From NCBI RefSeq assembly GCF_003003275.1, contig NZ_PVTO01000001.1, forward strand, positions 162,050-226,049: a stretch of DNA of 64,000 nt, given 5' to 3'. The stretch's first letter is position 1. Every line of letters begins with the position of its first letter. This document shows, in pieces, positions 17,105 through 25,849 of this stretch. The translations under genes were made by a program, and so were the position numbers. A model generated the notes under the pieces. That model was not told the origin of the DNA and did not search any database. It worked only from the letters and a program-made list of their open reading frames with translations. The DNA comes from Alkalibacterium olivapovliticus. Lineage in GTDB: Bacteria > Bacillota > Bacilli > Lactobacillales > Carnobacteriaceae_A.

Positions 17105-17917
17105 TCAGTTTAACACATATTGTTCGATAGCATAAGCGACACCGTGCTCATCGTTCGATTTAGTGATTACCTGGGCTGCATCTTTGACGATTTGAGTGGC
17201 ATTTGCCATCGCTACACCTGTACCGGCAGTCTGCACCATGGCAAGATCATTCTCCTGATCTCCGATTGCCATCATCTCATCCAGTCCGATTCCAAGCAGC
17301 TCACTCAGCTGAATCAATCCTTTGCCTTTATCGACTGACTTGGGCAGCACTTCGAGTAAATTGTCTCGTGACTTCATGATCGTATAGCGCTCCCGGTAAA
17401 CGTCAGGGATTTCTTTAATTTTCTCGTCGAGTTCTTCCCGGTGCCAGCACATGACGATTTTATTGATCGGAAATTCTTCCGGCAGATCTGTCATATCGAC
17501 CTTTACAAACGGCAGTGCTTTCATGTGTTTGGCGTACTGCGACGGTTTGCCTTTCGGATAAGCCGGTTCGTAGACCGTATCGAGATCAATAAAGTTACAC
17601 GGCAGGTTCAGATCCTGGCTCAGCTTGTAGACATCCAGTACGTCTTCTTTAGGCAAGGTGATCTGGCTTAATGTTTCCCCAGTGCGGGTCCACTGCACCA
17701 GTCCGCCATTATAAGTCAGGCCAATATCGCCTTCTTCAGTCAGATGACACTCTTCCAAAATAGACAGCATGCCTTTTAAAGGGCGTCCCGTCACAAGGAC
17801 GATCTTGACACCCTGTTCTTTGGCTCTTTGAATGGCTCGTTTATTTTCTTCAGACACCTGATGGTCACTGTTCAAGAGTGTACCGTCCAGATCGATGGCG
17901 ACTAGTTTGATTGACAT
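17105..17917 (-). CDS. Cof-type HAD phosphatase
   Basis: 270 aa. The HAD motif DLDGTLL lies at residues 8-14, VTGR at motif II, and GDQENDLAMV at motif IV; a type IIB cap is in the middle. The start MSIKLVAID follows GAGGAGGACCTT. Such enzymes dephosphorylate sugar phosphates or flavin/pyridoxal phosphates; the substrate is not predictable. The position between smc and ftsY is typical of Lactobacillales. Confidence 0.95.
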   Translation of the reverse strand: MSIKLVAIDLDGTLLNSDHQVSEENKRAIQRAKEQGVKIVLVTGRPLKGMLSILEECHLTEEGDIGLTYNGGLVQWTRTGETLSQITLPKEDVLDVYKLSQDLNLPCNFIDLDTVYEPAYPKGKPSQYAKHMKALPFVKVDMTDLPEEFPINKIVMCWHREELDEKIKEIPDVYRERYTIMKSRDNLLEVLPKSVDKGKGLIQLSELLGIGLDEMMAIGDQENDLAMVQTAGTGVAMANATQIVKDAAQVITKSNDEHGVAYAIEQYVLN

Positions 17918-17930
17918 AAGGTCCTCCTCA

Positions 17931-20900
17931 TTAAGCTTGTTCGATTTGTTCATCGATATCCTGCAAGTGAACGGATACCAGTTTCGATACCCCTTGTTCT
18001 CTCATCGTCACGCCGTATAGAGAATCCGCTTCTTCCATGGTTCCCTTGCGGTGAGTGATGACGATAAATTGCGTATCTGATGCAAATTCGTGCAGGTAAC
18101 GTCCAAAACGGGTCACATTCGATTCATCTAGAGCGGCTTCCGCTTCATCTAAAATACAGAAGGGAATCGGACGAACCTGAATAATGGCAAACAGTAAGGA
18201 TAAGGCAGTCAATGCGCGCTCCCCACCAGACAACAGACTTAGTGACTGCAGTTTTTTACCAGGTGGCTGGGCAACAATTTCGACCCCTGATCCCAGTAAA
18301 TCATCTGGATCGGTCAGGCGCAGTTCCGCTTTTCCTCCACCAAACATTCGTGGGAAGACAATCGCGAACTGTTCTTTGACCAAGCTAAATGTTTCATAGA
18401 AGCGTTTCTTCACTTCAGTATCCATCTGATCCATCGTGTCATATAATTTCTCTTTCGCTTCAAGCAGATCCTGCTGCTGGGTAGCGAGGAAATGGTGACG
18501 CTCGTGCACTCGGTCATATTCTTCAATAGATGCAATGTTCACTGGCCCCAACTCGTCTATCCCACGCTTGAGCAGTTTAACACGTTTCTGTGTCTCTTCC
18601 CTTTCGATTTGGTCAGGCTGATTTTTCTTGGCTTCTTCATAACTCACCGCATACTCTTCTGATAAATACTCCAGTAAATGGTCAATAGAGACGTCGTAGC
18701 GTGAGGCCTGAATATCGAGCTGGTTCTTTTCTTCCACCATATTTGAGCGTTTATCCTGAAGATCACTGATCGTTTCTTCCAGTTCGGTTACGGCTGTTTC
18801 AATTTCAGTGTGTTTCTGCTTAAGGGTTTGTTCAGACGACCTTAAGTCATCTGTTTCAGTGTTTAACCGGATTAAGCGAGCATCCAGATCTTCTTTTGAT
18901 TCAAGTTCTTCCCCTTGTTCAAGCTGGACCAATTCACTCTTGATTCTCTCGATTGCCGTTCTGGTTTGATCAATCTGTAGATCAATACTGTCTTTTTTCG
19001 AACGTGTAGAGGCCAGTTCTTCACGGGCCTGGTTCCACTCTTCTAAAATAGCGTCTCGTTCGGCTTCAATACGTTCTTTCTGGACTTCTCTGTCTTCTTT
19101 CTCATTAGACAGCTGATCCATTTCGGCTTTCAGTTCTGTTAAGGCAGAGTCAGCCTGCTGGCGTTTAGCCTGTACATCAGCCAACTGTTCGGTCAATGAC
19201 TGTTCTTCACTGGTCGACTCGTTCATTTCAAAGAGGAGTCCTTTTTTCTCGCGTTCCAGACGATTGACGGTGTCGGTCAGCTGAGTGACTTCATTTTCCA
19301 GCTGTTTTTCTGCCAGCCGTTTGTCTTCACCCGTACTACGCAGCTCTTCGAGTTTGGCAGTCAGTTCCGTGCGCTGTTTTTCTTCCGACTGACTTTCCTG
19401 CTGCCTTAAAGCTAATGTTTTTTCCAGTTCATCTATTTCAATACGGAGCGCTTTCTCTTCTTTTTTCTGAGAAAACAGGTGTGCATTGGATGAGCGTTTA
19501 CCACCTCCACCCGTCATCGATCCACCGGCGTTCATCACGTCTCCTTCAAGACTGACGACACGGACGTTGTACTGGACCGCTTTGGCAATCGCATTGGCTG
19601 ACTTCAAGTCTTCGGCCACGATAGTAGACCCGAGCAGGTTCCCCATTATCTGCGCGACTTTATCATCATAGTTGATCAAGTCGCTTGCAATGCCGACGAA
19701 TCCTTCTGTAGCTGAGGCGCGTTCGGCATACGCATGCGAGACTGACCGTTTCTTGATTGTTGTGAGTGGAAGGAACGTTGCGCGTCCCGCTTTTTTCTGC
19801 TTTAAGTACTGAATGGAGTCGCGTCCCGCTTTTTCATCTTCGACGATGACAAACTGACTTGCTGCTCCCAGTACCGTATCAATCGCTTCTGTAAATTTGA
19901 CCGGTACATCCATCATATCGGCAACTGTTCCAACAATGCCTTCCAGCTGATTCTTAGCGGTCATAACAGCTTTAACACCGGCAAAATAACCGGCATAGTT
20001 TTCCTGCATTTCTACCAGGCTCTGTTGCTTCGCCTGAGACCGGTGAAGCTGCTGCTGAAGCTGAGCAATTCGGTTCGCTTTCTGACGATAGGTGCCGTTG
20101 ATGTCGTCAAGTGTCGCTTTGGTTTCTTTAAATGACTGAACCAGTTTATCCAGATCAGCTTTCAACTGGGTCAGGTCTTCTTCTTTTTGAGTTAGACGTG
20201 TCTGAGTTTCAGACAGTTTTTCTGACACGGAATCGACTGCACGGGTCTGCTTCTCAGAAGACTGGGAAGACTGACTCAACTGCTTCGTTAAGTAGGTTTC
20301 TTCATTTTTTAAAGAGGTCTTCTGCTGCATGGCTTCAATGTAGTCTGACCGCAGCGCTTCAATGGCTTCTTCCTTATTGCCCATCAACCGTTTCAGCTGG
20401 TCTTCTTTCTGTTTGTAATCCGCTTTAAAGTCACTGACTTGCTTGGACTGACGGGTATACAGGTCACTTATAGTGGCCAATTCATTATTTAAATCCCTTA
20501 AACGGGATTCTTCTTGCGTTAAGGACCCCTGTTTTTCGCTTAAAAAGGCATCCTGATGCTTTTCTTTTTCCTCTACTAAACGCAGGTTAGCCTCGGTCCG
20601 TTCAATTTGTTTGATCAGATCAATGTGCTGCTCATGGATAGAGTCACGTTTAGACTCGACCTCATGCAAGGCGTGTTTTTTCTTCTTGACAACCTGTGAG
20701 CTGGACTCGATCTGACCGGCCAGGGCATGAGCGTTCTGACCAAACGTCTGGGACCGTTCTTTGTTGCCTTTCTGCTCGGACACATATTCATCGATCCGCA
20801 TGACAGATAAAGCAATATCCAGATCAGTGAGTTCTTCCTTTTGTTTCACATAGCTTTGAGCAATGTCTTTCTGTTCTTTCAATGGTTCCAGTTGGGCCGT

Positions 20901-21494
20901 CAGTTCATATAAAATATCCTGCACACGGTCTAGATTGTCCTGGGTTTCAAAGAGCTTGCGTTCAGCTTTTTGCTTTTGCGTTTTGTATTTAAACACACCC
21001 GCAGCTTCTTCAAAAATAGCCCGTCTGTCTTCTGCCTTGCTGTTGAAAATCGCTTCGACCTGTCCCTGGGAAATGATTGAAAATGATTCTTTTCCAAGTC
21101 CCGAGTCCATAAACAAGTCAACGATGTCTTTTAACCGGACATTTTCCTTGTTGATCAGGTAATCACTGTCCCCGTTGCGGTTGATGCGCCTTGTGATGCT
21201 GACCTCTTCAAACGCCACAGGAAGAAAGCCATCCTGGTTGTCCAACACCAAGGTGACTTCAGCAATGTTTATTGATTTACGCAAATCTGTCCCTGAAAAA
21301 ATGACATCATGCATACGGCCACCTCGAAGTGTCTTAGCGGACTGTTCTCCCATTACCCAGCGAATCGCTTCGATAATGTTTGATTTTCCACTTCCATTTG
21401 GTCCGACGACCGCTGTGATGCCATCTGTAAAGTCCAGTACCGTCTTATCGGCAAAAGACTTGAATCCTTTGATTTCTAATCGTTTTAACTGCAC
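17931..21494 (-). CDS. smc: Chromosome segregation protein SMC
   Basis: 1187 aa, full length. N-terminal Walker A GPNGSGKSNI near 32, long coiled coils (about 170-500 and 680-1010), a hinge with GTVADMMDVPVKF and GGSMTGGG, and a C-terminal head with SLLSGGERALTALSL and ILDEAEAALD. It forms the condensin complex with ScpA/ScpB. It lies 43 bp after rnc in a conserved operon. Confidence 0.98.
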   Translation of the reverse strand: MQLKRLEIKGFKSFADKTVLDFTDGITAVVGPNGSGKSNIIEAIRWVMGEQSAKTLRGGRMHDVIFSGTDLRKSINIAEVTLVLDNQDGFLPVAFEEVSITRRINRNGDSDYLINKENVRLKDIVDLFMDSGLGKESFSIISQGQVEAIFNSKAEDRRAIFEEAAGVFKYKTQKQKAERKLFETQDNLDRVQDILYELTAQLEPLKEQKDIAQSYVKQKEELTDLDIALSVMRIDEYVSEQKGNKERSQTFGQNAHALAGQIESSSQVVKKKKHALHEVESKRDSIHEQHIDLIKQIERTEANLRLVEEKEKHQDAFLSEKQGSLTQEESRLRDLNNELATISDLYTRQSKQVSDFKADYKQKEDQLKRLMGNKEEAIEALRSDYIEAMQQKTSLKNEETYLTKQLSQSSQSSEKQTRAVDSVSEKLSETQTRLTQKEEDLTQLKADLDKLVQSFKETKATLDDINGTYRQKANRIAQLQQQLHRSQAKQQSLVEMQENYAGYFAGVKAVMTAKNQLEGIVGTVADMMDVPVKFTEAIDTVLGAASQFVIVEDEKAGRDSIQYLKQKKAGRATFLPLTTIKKRSVSHAYAERASATEGFVGIASDLINYDDKVAQIMGNLLGSTIVAEDLKSANAIAKAVQYNVRVVSLEGDVMNAGGSMTGGGGKRSSNAHLFSQKKEEKALRIEIDELEKTLALRQQESQSEEKQRTELTAKLEELRSTGEDKRLAEKQLENEVTQLTDTVNRLEREKKGLLFEMNESTSEEQSLTEQLADVQAKRQQADSALTELKAEMDQLSNEKEDREVQKERIEAERDAILEEWNQAREELASTRSKKDSIDLQIDQTRTAIERIKSELVQLEQGEELESKEDLDARLIRLNTETDDLRSSEQTLKQKHTEIETAVTELEETISDLQDKRSNMVEEKNQLDIQASRYDVSIDHLLEYLSEEYAVSYEEAKKNQPDQIEREETQKRVKLLKRGIDELGPVNIASIEEYDRVHERHHFLATQQQDLLEAKEKLYDTMDQMDTEVKKRFYETFSLVKEQFAIVFPRMFGGGKAELRLTDPDDLLGSGVEIVAQPPGKKLQSLSLLSGGERALTALSLLFAIIQVRPIPFCILDEAEAALDESNVTRFGRYLHEFASDTQFIVITHRKGTMEEADSLYGVTMREQGVSKLVSVHLQDIDEQIEQA

Positions 21495-21537
21495 GTGATC
21501 GTCTCTCCTTCATAGTATTCTCGTGTTTAATCGAACA

Positions 21538-22239
21538 CTACGATTCTCTGGCTTCTTCTAACATCTTCATAGCGACTTTGGCTGCGGCCTGTTCTGCCGC
21601 TTTTTTTGAGCGACCGACTCCTTCACCAAATGAGTCCCCTTCGACGCGAACTTCCACCACGAATTCTTTTTCGTGGTCTGGGCCACGTTTATCCACGACA
21701 GAATACTCGATCGTGACAACCCCATTTCGCTGAAGCAGTTCTTGTAATGCTGTTTTGTGATCCATCCCATGAGAGAAAGCACCGGAATCAATTTTCGGAA
21801 ATAATATGGCTTTTAAAATGTCGATGACGACATCCATGCCCTGGTCTACAAATACCGCCCCAATGAAGGCCTCGAAAACATCACATAGTAGTGACGGACG
21901 CGTTCTGCCGTTCATCTGTTCTTCCCCTTTGCCCAGACGGACATAAGTATGCAAGTCAAACTCCTTAGCCAGTTTGGCCAGGCTTTCTGCACGAACAATT
22001 GACGCACGCATGCGAGTCAACTGGCCTTCAGGGTGATCGGGGTATTTATGGTACAAGTAATCAGATACAGTAAGTTCCAGTACCGCATCTCCAAGAAATT
22101 CAAGCCGTTCCAGATTTTTGATTTGCTGGTCACGATGATCATTCGCATAGGATGAATGGGTAAACGCCTCTATCAGAACATTTTCGTCCTGAAACGTCAC
22201 ACCAAATTTATCTTTTACATGTTGAAACAATTTTTTCAT
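21538..22239 (-). CDS. rnc: Ribonuclease III
   Basis: 233 aa. Signature LERLEFLGDAVLEL near 40-53, further acidic residues in LCDVFEAFIGAVFVD, and a C-terminal dsRNA-binding domain (DHKTALQELLQ to the end). The start MKKLFQHV follows AGGAGGTGACCAGCAG; a longer frame is not supported. It cleaves rRNA precursors, and is also the enzyme expected to process crRNA:tracrRNA duplexes for the type II CRISPR system at 32.9-44.1 kb. Confidence 0.97.
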   Translation of the reverse strand: MKKLFQHVKDKFGVTFQDENVLIEAFTHSSYANDHRDQQIKNLERLEFLGDAVLELTVSDYLYHKYPDHPEGQLTRMRASIVRAESLAKLAKEFDLHTYVRLGKGEEQMNGRTRPSLLCDVFEAFIGAVFVDQGMDVVIDILKAILFPKIDSGAFSHGMDHKTALQELLQRNGVVTIEYSVVDKRGPDHEKEFVVEVRVEGDSFGEGVGRSKKAAEQAAAKVAMKMLEEARES

Positions 22240-22448
22240 CTGCTGGTCACCTCCTAATGACAATACCCCTCTAGTATACTTGATTTGATAGGGAAAATAA
22301 ACATGTGGTCGCGTATTAGACAGTGAATATAGTTTTTTTATGAATAAGACACAGTACAAGGAACAAAACGATCCAAGAGTATTGAAGATATGACCGTATA
22401 CTAACCGGCTCTCACCTTATTCAACTAGAATCACTAATATTGTCCATC

Positions 22449-22495
22449 TATTGACAGAATATAGTCTGTCAATAACGATAACCAACGCCTATAAT
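22449..22495 (+). promoter_or_regulatory. Promoter with palindromic operator for the beta-helix gene
   Basis: Perfect 9-bp arms TATTGACAG (22449-22457) and CTGTCAATA (22466-22474) separated by 8 bp. The right arm overlaps the -35 region of a promoter with TATAAT at 22490-22495. A repressor bound here would block transcription. Confidence 0.65.
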
Positions 22496-22524
22496 AGGTA
22501 TCAAATACAAGGAGGAATGTACAA

Positions 22525-24447
22525 GTGGGAATTGACTATCACGTATCGAAGAATGGATCGGATTTAAGTAAAGGAACAAAACAGGATCCCTTCTTAACAA
22601 TTAACAAAGCAGCCTCAGTGGCTATTGCTGGAGACAGTGTCGTTGTTCATGAAGGCGTTTACCGAGAATGGGTCAAGCCTAAGTTTCCTGGCTTAAGTAA
22701 CCGCAGACGCATTACGTACAGTGCAGCTGAAGGTGAAAAAGTCGTGATTAAAGGATCTGAAGAAGTGAAAGACTGGGAAAAGGTCGACGGATCAGTCTGG
22801 AAAACTGTCATCCCAAATGCGTTCTTTGGAGACTATAATCCATTTAAGGAAGAACTATATGGAGACTGGATCGTTGAGAATCCTGGTCGCCACCTTGGAG
22901 AAGTCTATTTAAACGGTAAGTCATTTTATGAAGCAGAAACCAAAGATGAAGTCACTAACCCCGTTACTGTAACGGAAGTAGTTGATGGATGGACGAGAAA
23001 AACTGTTGCAGCTCACGATCCTGAACAGACAAAATATGTCTGGTTTGCGGAAGTAGACGAAGACAATACAACAGTGTTTGCGAACTTCCATAAGTATGAC
23101 CCTAACCAGGAACTGATTGAAGTGAATGCGCGCAGATCGGTTTTCTATCCTGAAAAAACGGGCATTGATTACATTACAGTTAAAGGGTTTGAAATGGCTC
23201 AGTCCGCTACGCCTTGGACGCCCCCTACTGCTGATCAGCCAGGATTACTAGGACCGAACTGGGCTAAAGGATGGATTATTGAAGATAACATCGTTCATGA
23301 CTCAAAATGTAGTGGGATCAGTATCGGAAAAGAAGTCGGTACAGGTGACAATTACTACTCTAAGCGTCAGGACAAACCAGGCTATCACTATCAGATTGAA
23401 ACAGTCTTCGCAGCTGAAAAAGCGGGCTGGAGCAAAGAAAAAGTCGGCTCTCATATTATCCGAAACAATAAAATTTATGACTGTGGCCAGAACGGAATCG
23501 TCGGGCACCTGGGTTGTATCTTCAGTGAAATTTATAATAACCATATCTTCAACATCGCAATCAAGCGTCAGTTTTACGGACACGAAATTGCCGGCATTAA
23601 ACTCCATGCGGCCATCGATACACAAATCCATGACAACCGTATCCATGACTGTACGTTAGGTATTTGGCTTGACTGGCAACTGCAAGGCACGCGCGTCAGT
23701 AGAAACATCTTCTACCGCAACAACCGTGACCTGTTTGTCGAAGTCAGCAGCGGACCGTTCCTGGTCGATCATAATATCTTCACGGCAGACTATGCACTGG
23801 ACAACCATGCGCAAGGTGGAGCTTATGTCAATAACCTGGTCAGAGGTAAAATGGAACACCGTAAAATGCTGGACCGTTCTACCCCTTACCATGAGGCTCA
23901 CAGTACGGATATTAAAGGCTTCTCCCCTGTTTACGGAGGAGATGACCGCTGGTACAATAATATCATTGTTGGAGACGAAGGAATCGAGGACGCAGGAACA
24001 GCGCACTATAACGGGTATACTACGTCTCTTGAAGAATATATCTACGATGTTCACCATCAGCCAGGCAGTGATCATGAGGCATTTAACGTTGTCGAGCAAC
24101 CTGTTTATATTAATCAGAATGCCTATTTAAACGGTGCTCTACCCTTTGACAGAGAAGAAGAAAATATTGTTTCTGACTTTAATCCAGAACTTAAAATCAG
24201 TGAAGAAGGCAATGACGTCTATCTTGAAATTACTCTTCCGGATGAATTTGAAACGATCAAAGGTGGCGTTCATTCTACTCAAACCCTTGAACGTGTCAGA
24301 CTGACGGATGTCGAATTTGAGAATCCAGATGGCAGTGAAGTCGTCATCAATAAGGATCTTTTAGGACAGGTCAAAGAAGGCAAATCGGTCTTAGGCCCTC
24401 TATCCAATCTTAAGAGCGGTAAAAACAAAATTAAAGTCTGGGGATAA
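22525..24447 (+). CDS. Right-handed parallel beta-helix protein, probable polysaccharide-active enzyme
   Basis: 640 aa, GTG start after AAGGAGGAATGTACAA. The N-terminus (YHVSKNGSDLSKGTKQDPF, then TINKAA and GVYREWV) matches DUF1565-type beta-helix proteins. The middle (about 250-440) has repeated N/I-rich turns such as IIRNNKIYDCGQNGI, IYNNHIFNI and IHDNRIHDCTLGIWL, which form the helix rungs. A small beta domain ends the protein. No signal peptide, so it is probably cytoplasmic and acts on imported oligosaccharides; a GH141-like or lyase activity is possible but unproven. A 3' remnant of a paralogue lies at 60.5 kb. Confidence 0.85.
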   Translation: MGIDYHVSKNGSDLSKGTKQDPFLTINKAASVAIAGDSVVVHEGVYREWVKPKFPGLSNRRRITYSAAEGEKVVIKGSEEVKDWEKVDGSVWKTVIPNAFFGDYNPFKEELYGDWIVENPGRHLGEVYLNGKSFYEAETKDEVTNPVTVTEVVDGWTRKTVAAHDPEQTKYVWFAEVDEDNTTVFANFHKYDPNQELIEVNARRSVFYPEKTGIDYITVKGFEMAQSATPWTPPTADQPGLLGPNWAKGWIIEDNIVHDSKCSGISIGKEVGTGDNYYSKRQDKPGYHYQIETVFAAEKAGWSKEKVGSHIIRNNKIYDCGQNGIVGHLGCIFSEIYNNHIFNIAIKRQFYGHEIAGIKLHAAIDTQIHDNRIHDCTLGIWLDWQLQGTRVSRNIFYRNNRDLFVEVSSGPFLVDHNIFTADYALDNHAQGGAYVNNLVRGKMEHRKMLDRSTPYHEAHSTDIKGFSPVYGGDDRWYNNIIVGDEGIEDAGTAHYNGYTTSLEEYIYDVHHQPGSDHEAFNVVEQPVYINQNAYLNGALPFDREEENIVSDFNPELKISEEGNDVYLEITLPDEFETIKGGVHSTQTLERVRLTDVEFENPDGSEVVINKDLLGQVKEGKSVLGPLSNLKSGKNKIKVWG

Positions 24448-24494
24448 ATACTAGAAACATCAAATGAATAGAAAAAAGGATCAAGTAAACTGAT

Positions 24495-24535
24495 AAAATC
24501 CGCTGAAAAATCATAATCGATTTTCAGCGGATTTT
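24495..24535 (+). terminator. Terminator of the beta-helix gene
   Basis: AAAATCCGCTGAAAA and TTTTCAGCGGATTTT, perfect 15-bp arms, followed by ATTTG. Confidence 0.85.
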
Positions 24536-24663
24536 ATTTGTCTATTTAGTTCTCTTCCCTACTCCTATTTGTTTAAGCTTAATAGTTTGATAAATGATAA
24601 CTGTAAGGTACAGTAAAATCAATTGACAGGGTAATTTAAAAGAAAAAATAAGGGGGATAACAA

Positions 24664-25449
24664 ATGTTTAAAGATCTAGAAGGAAAAGTAGCAGTCGTAA
24701 CGGGTGGATCCAGAGGAATTGGAGAAGCCATTACACTCCGTTTAGGCGAAGAAAAAATGTCTGTCGTCATCAATTATTACGGTGATGAAGATAATGTACA
24801 TGAGTCAGTAGAATTGATTAAAGAAAAAGGCGGCAAAGCTGTAGCTGTCCAAGCGGATATTAGTTCTGAAGAAGGCGTCGATACCTTACTTAAAGCAGCT
24901 GAAGAAAACTTTGGGTCCCTGGACTTATGGGTCAACAATGCTGGTTTGCAAAGCCAATCGCCAACACATGAACTGAGCCTTGAAGACTGGTCTATGATCA
25001 TGAATGTCAATCTGACTGGTGCATTCCTGGGGTCTAAAAAAGCACTGAATTACTTTTTAGAACATGATATTAAGGGGAACATTATTAATGTGTCCTCAGT
25101 ACACGACAAAATACCCTGGCCGACATTTGCCCATTACGCAGCAAGTAAAGGTGGACTGAAACTATTTTCAGAAAGTATCGCACTGGAATATGCCCACAAA
25201 GGAATTAGAGTCAATACTATTTCTCCAGGTGCCATCAATACCTCAATCAATGAGGAGAAGTTTGAAGTTGATGAAGCAAAACAACAAGTATTGACTATGA
25301 TCCCAATGCATTATATCGGTAAACCTGAAGAAGTTGCTGCCGCAGCTGCGTGGTTAAGTTCCAGCGAATCCAGCTATGTGACCGGAACAACGTTATATGT
25401 TGATGGTGGCATGACACTTTACCCCTCATTTGAAAAAGGAGACGGTTAA
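24664..25449 (+). CDS. SDR family oxidoreductase, glucose 1-dehydrogenase type
   Basis: A 261-aa classical SDR with TGGSRGIGEA near 14-23, NNAG, a serine in INVSSVHDKI and an intact YAASK catalytic motif, unlike the SDR at 3.6 kb. The IPWPTFAHYAASKGG segment is typical of glucose 1-dehydrogenases, which use NAD(P). Start ATG follows AGGGGGATAACAA. It is downstream of the beta-helix gene but after a strong terminator, so it is probably separately transcribed. Confidence 0.9.
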   Translation: MFKDLEGKVAVVTGGSRGIGEAITLRLGEEKMSVVINYYGDEDNVHESVELIKEKGGKAVAVQADISSEEGVDTLLKAAEENFGSLDLWVNNAGLQSQSPTHELSLEDWSMIMNVNLTGAFLGSKKALNYFLEHDIKGNIINVSSVHDKIPWPTFAHYAASKGGLKLFSESIALEYAHKGIRVNTISPGAINTSINEEKFEVDEAKQQVLTMIPMHYIGKPEEVAAAAAWLSSSESSYVTGTTLYVDGGMTLYPSFEKGDG

Positions 25450-25467
25450 TTAATAGGGTACAGTTAA

Positions 25468-25493
25468 GAGGCTAGGACTTTTGTCCCAGCCTC
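25468..25493. terminator. Hairpin between convergent genes
   Basis: GAGGCTAGGAC and GTCCCAGCCTC around TTTT. The T tract is weak on both sides, so this is a probable but not certain terminator. Confidence 0.55.
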
Positions 25494-25518
25494 ATTCCTA
25501 CGTTTAATCGATTAGGCA

Positions 25519-25809
25519 TCATGATTTAAAATCAAGGTTCTCTTCTTCAAGAGATGCTTTTAAAACGGGAATTGAGGACGGTCCTATCCCGTGAAGTGCC
25601 AGAATCTCTTTTTGCGTATGCTCTGACAGTTTTTCAAGGGTGTCTATCCCTTCAGATAATAATGCTCTTCTAACAGGAGAAGATACTACTGATAAAAAGC
25701 CAGTTTCTGGTTTAGATTCTTTATCACAGATTGGACAACTCTTACAGTCACTGCTTTTGTAAAACTGATGGCCTTTCTCACACGTTCTCAGTGTTTTTTC
25801 AGCACTCAT
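25519..25809 (-). CDS. Small zinc-ribbon plus helix-hairpin-helix protein
   Basis: 96 aa, start MSAEKTLR after AAGGAGGGAAGCAT. The N-terminal half has cysteines and a histidine (CEKGHQFYKSSDCKSCPIC) that could bind zinc. The C-terminal half has a helix-hairpin-helix pattern (LHGIGPSSIPVLKASL) like the end of RNA polymerase alpha. This suggests nucleic acid binding. No specific function is known. Confidence 0.75.
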   Translation of the reverse strand: MSAEKTLRTCEKGHQFYKSSDCKSCPICDKESKPETGFLSVVSSPVRRALLSEGIDTLEKLSEHTQKEILALHGIGPSSIPVLKASLEEENLDFKS

Positions 25810-25849
25810 ATGCTTCCCTCCTTCACTTAAACCTATCATATTGCTTTGA

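Noticed and set aside
18184..21498. Plus-strand frames opposite smc and similar frames opposite ffh, ftsY and the BREX genes
   Set aside because: They are antisense shadows of long, clearly real minus-strand genes and lack ribosome sites.
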